Below are positions 44,052 to 52,719 of a stretch of 64,000 nucleotides of DNA, one piece after another. The notes beneath the pieces were generated by a model, which worked only from the letters and a program-made list of their open reading frames with translations, did not search any database and was not told where the DNA came from. The position numbers were made by a program, and so were the translations under genes. Where the stretch lies: positions 1-64,000 of the forward strand of contig NZ_CAJYVE010000053.1 in the NCBI RefSeq assembly GCF_913777995.1, read 5' to 3'. Every line of letters starts with the position of its first letter. Positions within the stretch are counted from its first letter, which is position 1. Origin of the DNA: an uncultured Pseudomonas sp. Lineage in GTDB: Bacteria > Pseudomonadota > Gammaproteobacteria > Pseudomonadales > Pseudomonadaceae.

Positions 44052-45959
44052 ATGCAGCGTTCCATTGCCACCGTTTGCCTGAGCGGTACCTTGCCTGAAA
44101 AGCTCGAAGCCATCGCCGCGGCCGGTTTCGACGGTGTCGAGATTTTCGAAAACGACCTTCTGTACTACGACGGCAGCCCGCGTAACGTGCGGCAGATGTG
44201 CGCCGACCTGGGCCTGGCCATTACCCTGTTCCAGCCGTTCCGCGATTTCGAGGGCTGCCGCCGCGACCGCCTGCAGCGCAACCTCGACCGTGCCGAGCGC
44301 AAGTTCGACCTGATGCAGGAGCTGGGTACCGACCTGGTGCTGGTGTGCAGCAACGTCGCCGCTGACTCCCTGGGCGAGCGCAGCGTGCTGCTCGATGACT
44401 TGCACCTGCTGGCCGAACGCGCCGATGCCCGGCGCCTGCGCATCGGCTATGAGGCACTGGCCTGGGGACGGCACGTGAATACCTGGCAGCAGGTCTGGGA
44501 CCTGGTGCAGGCCGTTGACCATCCGGCACTGGGCGTCTTGCTCGACAGCTTCCACACCCTGTCGCTGAAGGGCGACCCCAGCGCCATCGCGCAGATTCCC
44601 GGTGACAAGATCTTCTTCGTGCAGATGGCCGATGCACCGCTGCTGGCCATGGATGTGCTGGAGTGGAGCCGGCACTTCCGTTGCTTCCCCGGGCAGGGCG
44701 AGTTCGACCTGGCGGGCTTCCTCGCACCGATCCTGCGCAGTGGCTACACCGGCCCGCTGTCGCTGGAGGTATTCAACGACGGTTTCCGCGCCGCACCGAC
44801 CCGCGCCAATGCCGCCGATGGCTTTCGCTCGCTGCTTTATCTGGAAGAGAAGACCCGTCAACTGCTGGCCGAGCAGGATGCGGCGGTCGAGCCGCAACTG
44901 CTGTTCAATCCGCCGCCGGCCAGCCCGCTGGACGGTATCGAGTTTCTCGAATTCGCGGTCGACGAAGACCACAGCGCACGCCTGCAGGGCTGGCTGGAAC
45001 GCCTGGGTTTCGCCCGGTTGGGTAAGCACCGCTCGAAGGCGGTGAAGCTCATGGGGCAGGGCGATATCCGTATCGTGCTCAACGCCGAACCCTATTCCTT
45101 TGCCCACGGTTTCTTCGAAGCCCATGGCCCGTCGCTGTGCGCCACGGCCTTGCGCGTCGCGGATGCACCGCAGGCCCTGGAGCGGGCGCGGGCCTTCAAG
45201 GGCCAGCCGTATCGCGGCCTGGTCGGTCCCAACGAGCGCGAGGTGCCAGCGGTGCGAGCGCCGGACGGCAGCCTCATCTACCTGGTGGACCGCGCCGAGC
45301 CGGGGCAGTCGATCTACGACAGCGACTTCGTCATCGACAGCGCCGCCGTGCCCCAGGGCAGCCTGCAGCGTATCGACCACATGGCCATGGCCCTGCCGGC
45401 CGACAGCCTGGACAGCTGGGTGCTGTTCTACAAAGGGCTACTGGACTTCGAGGCCGACGATGAAGTGGTGCTCCCCGACCCCTATGGGTTGGTGAAGAGC
45501 CGCGCACTGCGCAGCCGCTGCAGCAGCGTGCGTCTGCCGCTGAACATCTCGGAGAACCGCAACACGGCCATCTCCCACGCGCTGTCCACCTATCGCGGCT
45601 CTGGCGTGCATCACATCGCCTTCTCGTGCGAGGACATTTTCGCCGAGGTGCGGCGTGCCAAGGAGGCCGGTGTGCCGCTGCTGGAGATTCCGCTGAACTA
45701 CTATGACGACCTGGCGGCGCGCCTGGATTTCGACGATGAGTTCCTCAGCGAACTGGCCTACTACAACGTCCTTTATGACCGCGACAGCCAGGGTGGCGAG
45801 CTGTTTCACGTGTACACCGAGGCGTTCGATGGGCGCTTCTTCTTCGAAATCATCCAGCGCAAGAACGGCTACGCTGGCTATGGCGCGGCCAACGTACCGG
45901 TGCGCCTGGCCGCCATGGCCAAGGCCCGCAGCGGCGCCGCGCCCAAGGCCCGCCTTTAG
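44052..45959 (+). CDS. quiC: 3-Dehydroshikimate dehydratase fused to an HPPD-like domain
   Basis: A 635-residue fusion that converts 3-dehydroshikimate to protocatechuate. Residues 1-285 form a TIM-barrel (AP endonuclease 2 family) with metal-site segments YEALAWGRH, VLLDSFHTL, FVQMADAP and LSLEVFND. Residues 290-610 form two vicinal-oxygen-chelate modules like 4-hydroxyphenylpyruvate dioxygenase, keeping an apparent metal triad in RIDHMAM, GVHHIAF and FFEIIQ. This matches the fused QuiC1 type described in Pseudomonas. The dioxygenase-like half has no assigned reaction. It feeds the PcaHG step encoded in this window. Confidence 0.92.
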   Translation: MQRSIATVCLSGTLPEKLEAIAAAGFDGVEIFENDLLYYDGSPRNVRQMCADLGLAITLFQPFRDFEGCRRDRLQRNLDRAERKFDLMQELGTDLVLVCSNVAADSLGERSVLLDDLHLLAERADARRLRIGYEALAWGRHVNTWQQVWDLVQAVDHPALGVLLDSFHTLSLKGDPSAIAQIPGDKIFFVQMADAPLLAMDVLEWSRHFRCFPGQGEFDLAGFLAPILRSGYTGPLSLEVFNDGFRAAPTRANAADGFRSLLYLEEKTRQLLAEQDAAVEPQLLFNPPPASPLDGIEFLEFAVDEDHSARLQGWLERLGFARLGKHRSKAVKLMGQGDIRIVLNAEPYSFAHGFFEAHGPSLCATALRVADAPQALERARAFKGQPYRGLVGPNEREVPAVRAPDGSLIYLVDRAEPGQSIYDSDFVIDSAAVPQGSLQRIDHMAMALPADSLDSWVLFYKGLLDFEADDEVVLPDPYGLVKSRALRSRCSSVRLPLNISENRNTAISHALSTYRGSGVHHIAFSCEDIFAEVRRAKEAGVPLLEIPLNYYDDLAARLDFDDEFLSELAYYNVLYDRDSQGGELFHVYTEAFDGRFFFEIIQRKNGYAGYGAANVPVRLAAMAKARSGAAPKARL

Positions 45960-46069
45960 GGCGCTTGTCTGCCCCCGCCGCCCGGCACGTACCGGGCGTT
46001 GGCGGTGGGCTTCCACGCACCGGCGCAGGGCTTCATAATCGCCGGCTAAACCGTGCTCGTGAGCCAATA

Positions 46070-46738
46070 ATGAATACAATGACCGACTCCGCCGCGCCGC
46101 CTGCCGACACGCTGCGCAAGAGCCGCAAGAACAACCCGGAAAAGACCCGCGAAGACATCCTTCAGGCGGCCGTCGCCGAATTCGTCGCCCGTGGCCTGTC
46201 CGGGGCGCGGGTCGATGCCATCGCCGAGCGCACCCGCACATCCAAGCGGATGATCTACTACTACTTCGGCAGCAAGGAAGAACTCTACGTCCAGGTGCTG
46301 GAGAAGCTCTACGGCGACATCCGTACCACCGAAGGGCACCTGCACCTCGACGACCTGGAGCCCCACGCGGCGATCCGTCGCCTGGTGGAGTTCACTTTCG
46401 ATCACCATGACCGCAACGTCGATTTCGTGCGCATCGTGTGCAACGAGAACATCCTCAATGGCGAGAACGTCAAGCAGTCCGAGGCCATCCATGCGCAGAG
46501 CCTGAACATCATCCGCACCCTGGACGCCATCCTGCGGCGCGGCGAAGCCAGTGGGGTATTCCGCGAAGGCGTGGATGCGGTGGACCTGCACATGCTGATG
46601 ACTTCGTTCTGCTTTCATCGCGTGTCCAATCGTCACACCCTGGGGGCGATCTTCAAGATCGAACTGGCTGACGAACAGGTCAAGCAGCGCCACAAGACCA
46701 TGATCTGCGACTCGGTGCTGCGTTACCTGCAGCGTTGA
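46070..46738 (+). CDS. TetR-family transcriptional regulator of the quinate/shikimate cluster
   Basis: A 222-residue TetR protein with the helix-turn-helix at about 25-65 (GARVDAIAERTRTSKRMIYYYFGSKEELY) and an effector domain. It follows quiC by 110 bases on the same strand and converges on the shikimate dehydrogenase gene. By position it probably controls quiC and neighbours in response to a pathway intermediate. It probably does not regulate itself from a nearby site, since no copy of the cluster motif is seen upstream. Confidence 0.88.
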   Translation: MNTMTDSAAPPADTLRKSRKNNPEKTREDILQAAVAEFVARGLSGARVDAIAERTRTSKRMIYYYFGSKEELYVQVLEKLYGDIRTTEGHLHLDDLEPHAAIRRLVEFTFDHHDRNVDFVRIVCNENILNGENVKQSEAIHAQSLNIIRTLDAILRRGEASGVFREGVDAVDLHMLMTSFCFHRVSNRHTLGAIFKIELADEQVKQRHKTMICDSVLRYLQR

Positions 46739-46784
46739 GTACAAGGCCGTGCCCCGCAGCTTGCCGGGGCGCGACCGGGGCGGT

Positions 46785-47645
46785 TCAGGCCGGCATGGAA
46801 TGGAAGTGCGCCATCATCCGTTCGGCGTCAGCGGCCTGGCCGGTGAACAGTTCGAATGCCTTCACCGCCTGGAACACCGCCATGGTGGTGCCATCGAGGG
46901 TGCGGCAGCCCAACTGACGGGCCTGGCGCAGCAACTCGGTTTCCAGCGGGAAGTAGATGATGTCCGCGACCCAGAGTCCGCCGTGCAGCAGTTCGCCGGG
47001 CAGGGGCATGCCGGGCAGCTTGGCCATGCCCACTGGCGTGGTGTTGACCAGGCCGTCGGCGGCAGCCAGGGTGCTGGCCAGGTCATGACCCACCTGGGCA
47101 CGGCCGCTGCCGAAATGCGCGTTGAGGTTGTCGACCAGGGCGCGGGCGCGCTCGCTGTCCACTTCGAAGATACTCAGGCGTTCGACGCCTTCGCTCAGCA
47201 GTGCGTGGGCCACAGCCGCGCCGGCACCTCCGGCACCCATCTGCACCACCAGGCGACGCGCAGCGCCGTCCAGTCCGCGCTTGAAGCCCTCGCCGAAGCC
47301 CAGGCAATCGGTGTTGTGGCCGATGCGCTTGCCATCCTTGAACACCACGGTGTTGACTGCGCCGATGCCACGGGCCTCGGCCGATAGCTCATCGAGCAGC
47401 GGAATTACCGCCTGCTTGCAGGGGAAGGTGATGTTCAGACCAGTGAAGCCGCTGGTGCGTGCGCCTTCGAGCAGGTTGGGCAGGGCGTGGCTGTCCAGGC
47501 CCAGCGCATCGATGTCGATCAGCCGGTACAGGTAGCGCAGGCCTTGTGCGTCGCCCTCATGCTCATGCAGCGCCGGGGTGCGCGAAGCCTGGATGCCGGC
47601 ACCGATCAGGCCGACGAGCACGGAAGGTCGTTGAATCTGGCTCAT
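46785..47645 (-). CDS. Shikimate dehydrogenase homologue (AroE/QuiB-like)
   Basis: A 286-residue NAD(P)-dependent dehydrogenase linking shikimate and 3-dehydroshikimate. Catalytic K77 (NITFPCKQA), N71 and the aspartate in GHNTDCLGF are present, with the nucleotide-binding GAGGAGAAVAHAL. The substrate motif reads SRTPALHE instead of the SxS of biosynthetic AroE, as in catabolic relatives. Its catabolic role is inferred from neighbours. Single gene with its own copy of the cluster motif 74 bases upstream. Confidence 0.87.
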   Translation of the reverse strand: MSQIQRPSVLVGLIGAGIQASRTPALHEHEGDAQGLRYLYRLIDIDALGLDSHALPNLLEGARTSGFTGLNITFPCKQAVIPLLDELSAEARGIGAVNTVVFKDGKRIGHNTDCLGFGEGFKRGLDGAARRLVVQMGAGGAGAAVAHALLSEGVERLSIFEVDSERARALVDNLNAHFGSGRAQVGHDLASTLAAADGLVNTTPVGMAKLPGMPLPGELLHGGLWVADIIYFPLETELLRQARQLGCRTLDGTTMAVFQAVKAFELFTGQAADAERMMAHFHSMPA

Positions 47646-47718
47646 GGGAAACTCTCTTGTTGTTGTACAGCACCGTTCGGGCTGAGCGCCCGCGTGGGTG
47701 CAGGATGCGTGTCGAGGA

Positions 47719-47734
47719 ATGTACCAGATGGTTA
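47719..47734 (-). promoter_or_regulatory. Shared quinate-cluster motif, site D
   Basis: On the minus strand TAACC-ATCTG-GTACAT has the same conserved ends as site B (TAACC-N5-GTACAT) but a different centre, 74 bases upstream of the shikimate dehydrogenase homologue. Confidence 0.6.
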
Positions 47735-47872
47735 ATAGGCGCGCATGGGGCGTTCCAGAGCCTGCCGCGGAATCTGTTCGCTGATCGCCCAGTCTGCGTT
47801 TGGCCGACGGCAGTCGCCTGGCGCGCAGGCTTCAGGGATAATCGGCGCTTTTCGAGCATACCGAGCCCACGC

Positions 47873-48766
47873 ATGACCGATTCGCCGTTCAACCCCGCCC
47901 GGCATCAGGCCAGCACCCTGTGCCTGCCTCCTGGCCCATGGCACACCGTGCTCGACTGCCTGTGCGCACGCTTTCCGGCGATCGACCGGGCGCAGTGGCT
48001 GGATCGCTTTGCCAGGGGGCGGGTGCTGGATGCCGACGGTCAGCCGATCAGCGTCGCGCTGGGCTATCGCGAGGGGATGAAGGTGCATTACTTTCGCGAA
48101 GTGGCCAACGAGATGCCGATTCCGGTGCAGGAGACCGTCGTGCATGTCGATGAGCATCTGGTGGTCGCCGACAAACCGCATTTTCTGCCAGTCATTCCGT
48201 CGGGCGAGTACGTCGAGCAGACCCTTCTGCGGCGCCTGATCAAGCGCCTGGACAATCCGCACCTGGTGCCGCTGCATCGCATCGATCGACACACGGCGGG
48301 CATCGTGCTGTTCTCCGCCCACCCGGGCAGTCGCTCGGCCTACCAGGCGCTGTTTCGTACCCGGAACATCGACAAGTACTACGAAGCCATTGCACCTGCC
48401 TTGCCGCACCTGGACTTTCCTCGCGAGCACGCCAGTCGCCTGGTGGATGGCGAGCCGTTCTTTCGCATGCAGGAGGCTGACGGCGCGCCCAATACCCTGA
48501 CTCGCCTGGAGGTCCTGGAACGTCAGGATGCCTGGTGGCGCTACGGGCTGTTCCCGGTCACCGGCAAGAAGCATCAGTTGCGTGTGCACATGGCGGAACT
48601 GGGGGCGCCGATCCGGCATGACGCGTTCTATCCGCAGGTCGACAAGGTGCTCGCAGAAGACTTCCAGCGGCCCTTGCAGTTGCTGGCACGCGGGCTGCGC
48701 TTCAAGGATCCGCTCAGTGGCGAGGACAGGGTGTTCGAGAGCCGTTTGCGGCTGGAATTTCAGTAG
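47873..48766 (+). CDS. RluA-family RNA pseudouridine synthase
   Basis: A 297-residue pseudouridine synthase. The catalytic motif is PLHRIDRHTAGIVLF near residue 134 with the active aspartate. It has the TKxxxVxxxxxK-like VTGKKHQLRVHMAELG segment. An S4 domain is not obvious. It may modify tRNA or rRNA; the target cannot be read from sequence. Start at 47873 with a weak ribosome binding site; the frame is open upstream but the homologous region begins here. Confidence 0.87.
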   Translation: MTDSPFNPARHQASTLCLPPGPWHTVLDCLCARFPAIDRAQWLDRFARGRVLDADGQPISVALGYREGMKVHYFREVANEMPIPVQETVVHVDEHLVVADKPHFLPVIPSGEYVEQTLLRRLIKRLDNPHLVPLHRIDRHTAGIVLFSAHPGSRSAYQALFRTRNIDKYYEAIAPALPHLDFPREHASRLVDGEPFFRMQEADGAPNTLTRLEVLERQDAWWRYGLFPVTGKKHQLRVHMAELGAPIRHDAFYPQVDKVLAEDFQRPLQLLARGLRFKDPLSGEDRVFESRLRLEFQ

Positions 48767-48828
48767 GCGAGGCGGGCGAGGCGGGGAGGGCGAAGCGTTC
48801 GAAGCACACTTCGCCCGGCAGGTAAGGC

Positions 48829-49053
48829 TTACAGGTCCTTGACGGTACGCACCTGATCCTTGTTCACGCGGGTCTTCTTGCCATCGAGTTGCTGAAACTC
48901 GTAGAAACCGGAATCTTCGTCGAACTTGGGCGTGTCGACAGTCTGGATCTCGCGCCCGTCATTGAGGGTGATCACGGTTGGCGAGGCACAGCCGGCCAGC
49001 GAGGCAAGCCCCAGAGCAAGCAGGAAGGCGGCAGGAAGGGTCTTGTGTTTCAT
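48829..49053 (-). CDS. YgdI/YgdR-family small lipoprotein
   Basis: A 74-residue lipoprotein: signal peptide with lipobox LAG-C22, then an SH3-like YgdI/YgdR domain (PTVITLNDGREIQTVDTPKFDEDSGFYEF and following). GGAG stands eight bases before the start. A second member of the same length lies at 61511. Function unknown. Confidence 0.88.
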   Translation of the reverse strand: MKHKTLPAAFLLALGLASLAGCASPTVITLNDGREIQTVDTPKFDEDSGFYEFQQLDGKKTRVNKDQVRTVKDL

Positions 49054-49126
49054 GGCTGTATCTCCGGATGGATGCTGGTTACAGACGACTAAGACGTGCA
49101 GCTTAGTCGCAAGTTCCCGGGGTTGG

Positions 49127-49744
49127 TCAATGGTCCGGCGCAGGGTCGGCCTGGCGCAGCAGCTCGGGCGTATTGAGATTGGCCAGCCGTGGGTCGCCTT
49201 CGGCACATTGCAGCGCCACTGGCCGCAGGGGTTGCAGCGCGCGACGCGGACTGCGCTCGCCACGTTGCCAGGCAGCCTCCAGCAGCGCCGCATGGCAGGT
49301 GGGAATGATGCACAGCAGGGGCTGCCAGTGCTCGCCCTCACGGACCATCACCGGTTGTCCGGGATGTTCTGCCGCCTGGCGGCGCAGCTCGTCGCACAGT
49401 TGGCGGTCGAGCTGTGGTACGTCGCAGGGCAGCACCAGCAGGAAGTCGTGACGGGCCATCGGCAGGGCGGCACGAATGCCTGCCAGCGGGCCATGGAAGC
49501 CCGGCTCGGCATCGCCCACCAGGCGGTCGGCGTAAGGCTGGTAGCGCGCCTGGTTGCGGTTGCAGGAGATGATCAGGTCGTCGGTCAACGGGCGCACCAG
49601 GGCGTGCAAGGTCTCCACCAGCGGCTTGCCGCGCCAGCTCAGCAGGCCCTTGTCCTGGCCGCCCATGCGTTGGCCCTGGCCGCCGGCCAGCAGAAGGATC
49701 GAGCAGGGTGGCAGGGGGCGGGCAGGTGTCGTGCTGGGCGGCAT
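49127..49744 (-). CDS. mobA: Molybdenum cofactor guanylyltransferase
   Basis: A 205-residue cytoplasmic enzyme that adds GMP to molybdopterin to form the bis-MGD cofactor used by nitrate reductase. The nucleotide-binding [18 protein letters not shown] and the LPCDVPQLD motif are clear. Divergent from moaB-moeA with an 79-base gap that must hold both promoters. Confidence 0.94.
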   Translation of the reverse strand: MPPSTTPARPLPPCSILLLAGGQGQRMGGQDKGLLSWRGKPLVETLHALVRPLTDDLIISCNRNQARYQPYADRLVGDAEPGFHGPLAGIRAALPMARHDFLLVLPCDVPQLDRQLCDELRRQAAEHPGQPVMVREGEHWQPLLCIIPTCHAALLEAAWQRGERSPRRALQPLRPVALQCAEGDPRLANLNTPELLRQADPAPDH

Positions 49745-49823
49745 GGAGCGTCCGGTTCGGCGGTGGTGAGCAGCGCTGTGGTATAACACCGGCCTGCCCA
49801 CTCCACAACCGGATCTCGTGTTC

Positions 49824-50363
49824 ATGAGCGTCAAGCCCGATACGCCTTTTGTCCCTCTCAACATCGCCGTGCTCACCGTCAGCGATACCCGCACCCTGGA
49901 AACCGACAGCTCCGGGCAGATGTTCGTCGACCGCCTGAGCGCCGCCGGCCACGGGCTGATCGCCCGCGTGCTGCTCAAGGACGATCTGTACAAGATCCGC
50001 GCCCAGGTCGCCACCTGGATCGCCGACGATGACGTACAGGTGGTACTGATCACGGGGGGGACCGGCTTCACCGGTCGCGACAGCACCCCTGAAGCGGTGG
50101 CCTGCCTGCTCGACAAACAGGTCGATGGTTTCGGCGAACTGTTCCGGCAGATCTCGGTGCCGGATATCGGCACCTCGACCATTCAGTCCCGCGCACTGGC
50201 CGGCCTGGCCAATGGCACCCTGGTGTGCTGCCTGCCGGGCTCGACCAACGCGGTGCGTACCGGTTGGGACGGCATCCTCGCCCAGCAACTGGATTCGCGC
50301 TTTCGCCCGTGCAACTTCGTGGCCCACCTGAAGAAAGCCGAGCCCTGCGGCACGCGGGGCTGA
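49824..50363 (+). CDS. moaB: Molybdopterin adenylyltransferase MoaB
   Basis: A 179-residue MogA/MoaB-family protein that adenylylates molybdopterin. Visible motifs are [25 protein letters not shown] and [13 protein letters not shown]. It forms an operon with moeA, three bases apart. Confidence 0.94.
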   Translation: MSVKPDTPFVPLNIAVLTVSDTRTLETDSSGQMFVDRLSAAGHGLIARVLLKDDLYKIRAQVATWIADDDVQVVLITGGTGFTGRDSTPEAVACLLDKQVDGFGELFRQISVPDIGTSTIQSRALAGLANGTLVCCLPGSTNAVRTGWDGILAQQLDSRFRPCNFVAHLKKAEPCGTRG

Positions 50364-50366
50364 GCG

Positions 50367-51560
50367 ATGCTGATTCCTGTCGAACAGGCCCTCGCCAGCC
50401 TGCTGGCCAGCGCTGCCGCCAAGCCCATTGAAAGCTGTGAAACCCTGCCCTTGGCGCAAGCCCAGGGGCGCGTGCTGGCGCATGAGGTCATCGCCGGCCT
50501 GGACCTGCCGCCCTGGCCGAACAGTGCCATGGATGGCTATGCCTTGCGGGTTGCCGACGCGGGCGGTGCGCCGCTGGTGGTCAGCCAGCGCATCTTCGCC
50601 GGCCAGGCGCCTGAGCCGCTGCAGCCAGGCACCTGCGCGCGCATCTTCACCGGTGCGCCGCTGCCTGAAGGCGCCGATTGCGTCGAGATGCAGGAAAACG
50701 CCGAGCTGCTCGACGACGGTCGGGTGCGCCTGTTGCAGGCGCTCAAGCCCGGGCAGAACATCCGCCCTCAGGGCCAGGAATCCCGTGTCGGTGACCGGGT
50801 GCTGGCAGCCGGTACCCGCCTGGGGCCGGTGGAGCTGGGCCTGCTGGCCTCGCTGGGTATCGCCGAGCTGGCGGTGATCCGTCGCCCGCGGGTGGCGGTG
50901 CTGTCGACCGGCGACGAGTTGGTCGAGCCGGGACAGCCGCTGGGGCCGGGGCAGATCTACAACAGTAACCGCACTGTGCTGTGCAGTTGGCTGCGGGCGC
51001 TGGCCTGCGAGGTAGTGGATGCCGGGATCCTGCCGGACGATCTGGACCTGACCCGCCAGGCGCTGGCCGGTCTTGGCGACGTCGACCTGATCCTGTCTTC
51101 CGGCGGCGTATCGGTGGGCGAGGCGGACTTTCTCGGCCAGGTCTTGCGCGAGGAAGGCGAGCTGGCGCTGTGGAAGCTGGCGATCAAGCCGGGCAAACCG
51201 CTGACCTTCGGCCATTACAAGGGCGTGCCGGTGCTGGGCCTGCCTGGTAACCCGGCTTCGACCCTGGTGACCTTCGGTTTGCTGGCCCGGCCTTACCTGC
51301 TGCGGCGCCAGGGCGTCGAGGCGGTTGCGCCGCTGCAGTTCCAAGTGCCAGCGGGATTTGCCTGGAACAAGCCGGGCACTCGGCGCGAATACCTGCGCGG
51401 CCGTCTTGAGCAGGGGCGTGCGGTGCCTTACGGCAACCAGAGTTCCGGGGTGCTGCGCAGCGCTGCCTGGGCCGATGGATTGATCGAGGTGCGCGAGGGG
51501 GCGGTGCTGCTGGAGGGCGACCCGGTGGCGTTCATTCCCTTCAGCGAACTGCTGGGTTGA
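50367..51560 (+). CDS. moeA: Molybdopterin molybdotransferase MoeA
   Basis: A 397-residue enzyme that inserts molybdate into adenylylated molybdopterin. Segments PWPNSAMDGYALR, IFTGAPLPEGADCV, VLSTGDELVEPG, SSGGVSVGEADF and GLPGNPASTLVTF cover the family's domains. Length is normal. Confidence 0.95.
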   Translation: MLIPVEQALASLLASAAAKPIESCETLPLAQAQGRVLAHEVIAGLDLPPWPNSAMDGYALRVADAGGAPLVVSQRIFAGQAPEPLQPGTCARIFTGAPLPEGADCVEMQENAELLDDGRVRLLQALKPGQNIRPQGQESRVGDRVLAAGTRLGPVELGLLASLGIAELAVIRRPRVAVLSTGDELVEPGQPLGPGQIYNSNRTVLCSWLRALACEVVDAGILPDDLDLTRQALAGLGDVDLILSSGGVSVGEADFLGQVLREEGELALWKLAIKPGKPLTFGHYKGVPVLGLPGNPASTLVTFGLLARPYLLRRQGVEAVAPLQFQVPAGFAWNKPGTRREYLRGRLEQGRAVPYGNQSSGVLRSAAWADGLIEVREGAVLLEGDPVAFIPFSELLG

Positions 51561-51645
51561 GTGCGCCATGGTGAGCCGTGAACGCATGAGCTAACCTCAC
51601 ACTGGCTGACAAGTTGGGCCCTGGAGCATGCCCTGGAGTATTGTT

Positions 51646-52572
51646 ATGCAGTCTTTGCGTGTGGCCTGTGTCATTCCCACCTATAACGGACGTCGCGATC
51701 TCGAACGCTTGCTGGACTCGCTGCAGCGCCAGAGCGCGACGTTCGACACCCTGATCGTCGACTCCAGCTCCAGCGATGGCAGCCGCGAGCTGGCACAGTC
51801 ACGCTGCGCCAACGTGGTGGTCATCGACAGCCGCGAGTTCAATCACGGCGGCACGCGGCAGATGATGGTCGAGCGCTTCGAGCATTACGACGTGTATGTA
51901 TACATGACCCAGGACGCCTACCTGGAGCAGCAGGACGCCATCGCCAACATCCTGCTGCCGTTCGCCGACCCCAGGGTCGGCGCGGTCTGTGGCCGGCAGC
52001 TGCCGCACAAGGATGCCAACCTGCTGGCCCAGCATGCGCGGCTGTTCAACTACCCGCCGGTGTCACGTATCAAGACCCTCGACGATGCCCCGCAACTGGG
52101 GATCAAGACCCCCTTCATGTCCAATTCCTTCGCCGCCTACCGCCGTGATGCGCTGATGGCCGTGGGTGGATTTCCGCGTCACGTGATTCTTTCGGAAGAC
52201 ATGTACGTGGCGGCGAAGATGCTGCTCGGCGGCTGGAAGGTCGCCTATGAAGGCTCGGCGGTGTGCCGGCATTCGCACAACTACAGCCTGGCCGAAGAGT
52301 TCCGGCGCTACTTCGACATTGGCGTGTTCCAGTGCCGAGAGGCCTGGATCTATGAGCACTTCGGTGGCATCGCCGGCGAGGGCATGCGCTATGTGAAGTC
52401 GGAGCTGGCGTATATCGGCGTGCGGCGCTGGTGGTGGTGGCCGGCATCGATCCTGCGCAACGCGCTGAAGCTGGTCGCCTACAAGCTGAGCCGCCAGGAA
52501 CGGCGCCTGCCCAGCCGCTGGAAGAAGCGCCTGGGCATGTACAAGCGTTTCTGGGACAGCCCCTACGCCTGA
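51646..52572 (+). CDS. Glycosyltransferase family 2 protein
   Basis: A 308-residue GT-A-fold transferase. IPTYNGRRDLERLLDSLQRQ opens the nucleotide-sugar site, DSSSSDGS follows, and an acidic SEDMY motif lies near 182. Local similarity to rhamnosyltransferases of the WbbL/RgpF type is suggested by FNHGGTRQ. It acts on surface polysaccharide or lipid, with unknown acceptor. The start at 51646 has GGAG upstream; an ATG six codons earlier is possible. A single gene. Confidence 0.85.
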   Translation: MQSLRVACVIPTYNGRRDLERLLDSLQRQSATFDTLIVDSSSSDGSRELAQSRCANVVVIDSREFNHGGTRQMMVERFEHYDVYVYMTQDAYLEQQDAIANILLPFADPRVGAVCGRQLPHKDANLLAQHARLFNYPPVSRIKTLDDAPQLGIKTPFMSNSFAAYRRDALMAVGGFPRHVILSEDMYVAAKMLLGGWKVAYEGSAVCRHSHNYSLAEEFRRYFDIGVFQCREAWIYEHFGGIAGEGMRYVKSELAYIGVRRWWWWPASILRNALKLVAYKLSRQERRLPSRWKKRLGMYKRFWDSPYA

Positions 52573-52719
52573 CCGCCGTCCGCAGTGCACGCTCGAAGAG
52601 CAATCCAGGCCTCGACACATTTGCGTCTGGTGCACTTATAAACTGCCAGAATGTCAATTTTCCTGAACGCCAGCGCTCTTTAGACTGCCCGGGTATCCAA
52701 TGACCCGGATTGTCCGTAC

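Noticed and set aside
49338..51587. A 749-codon open frame opposite moaB and moeA
   Set aside because: Antisense to two recognised genes and without any domain.
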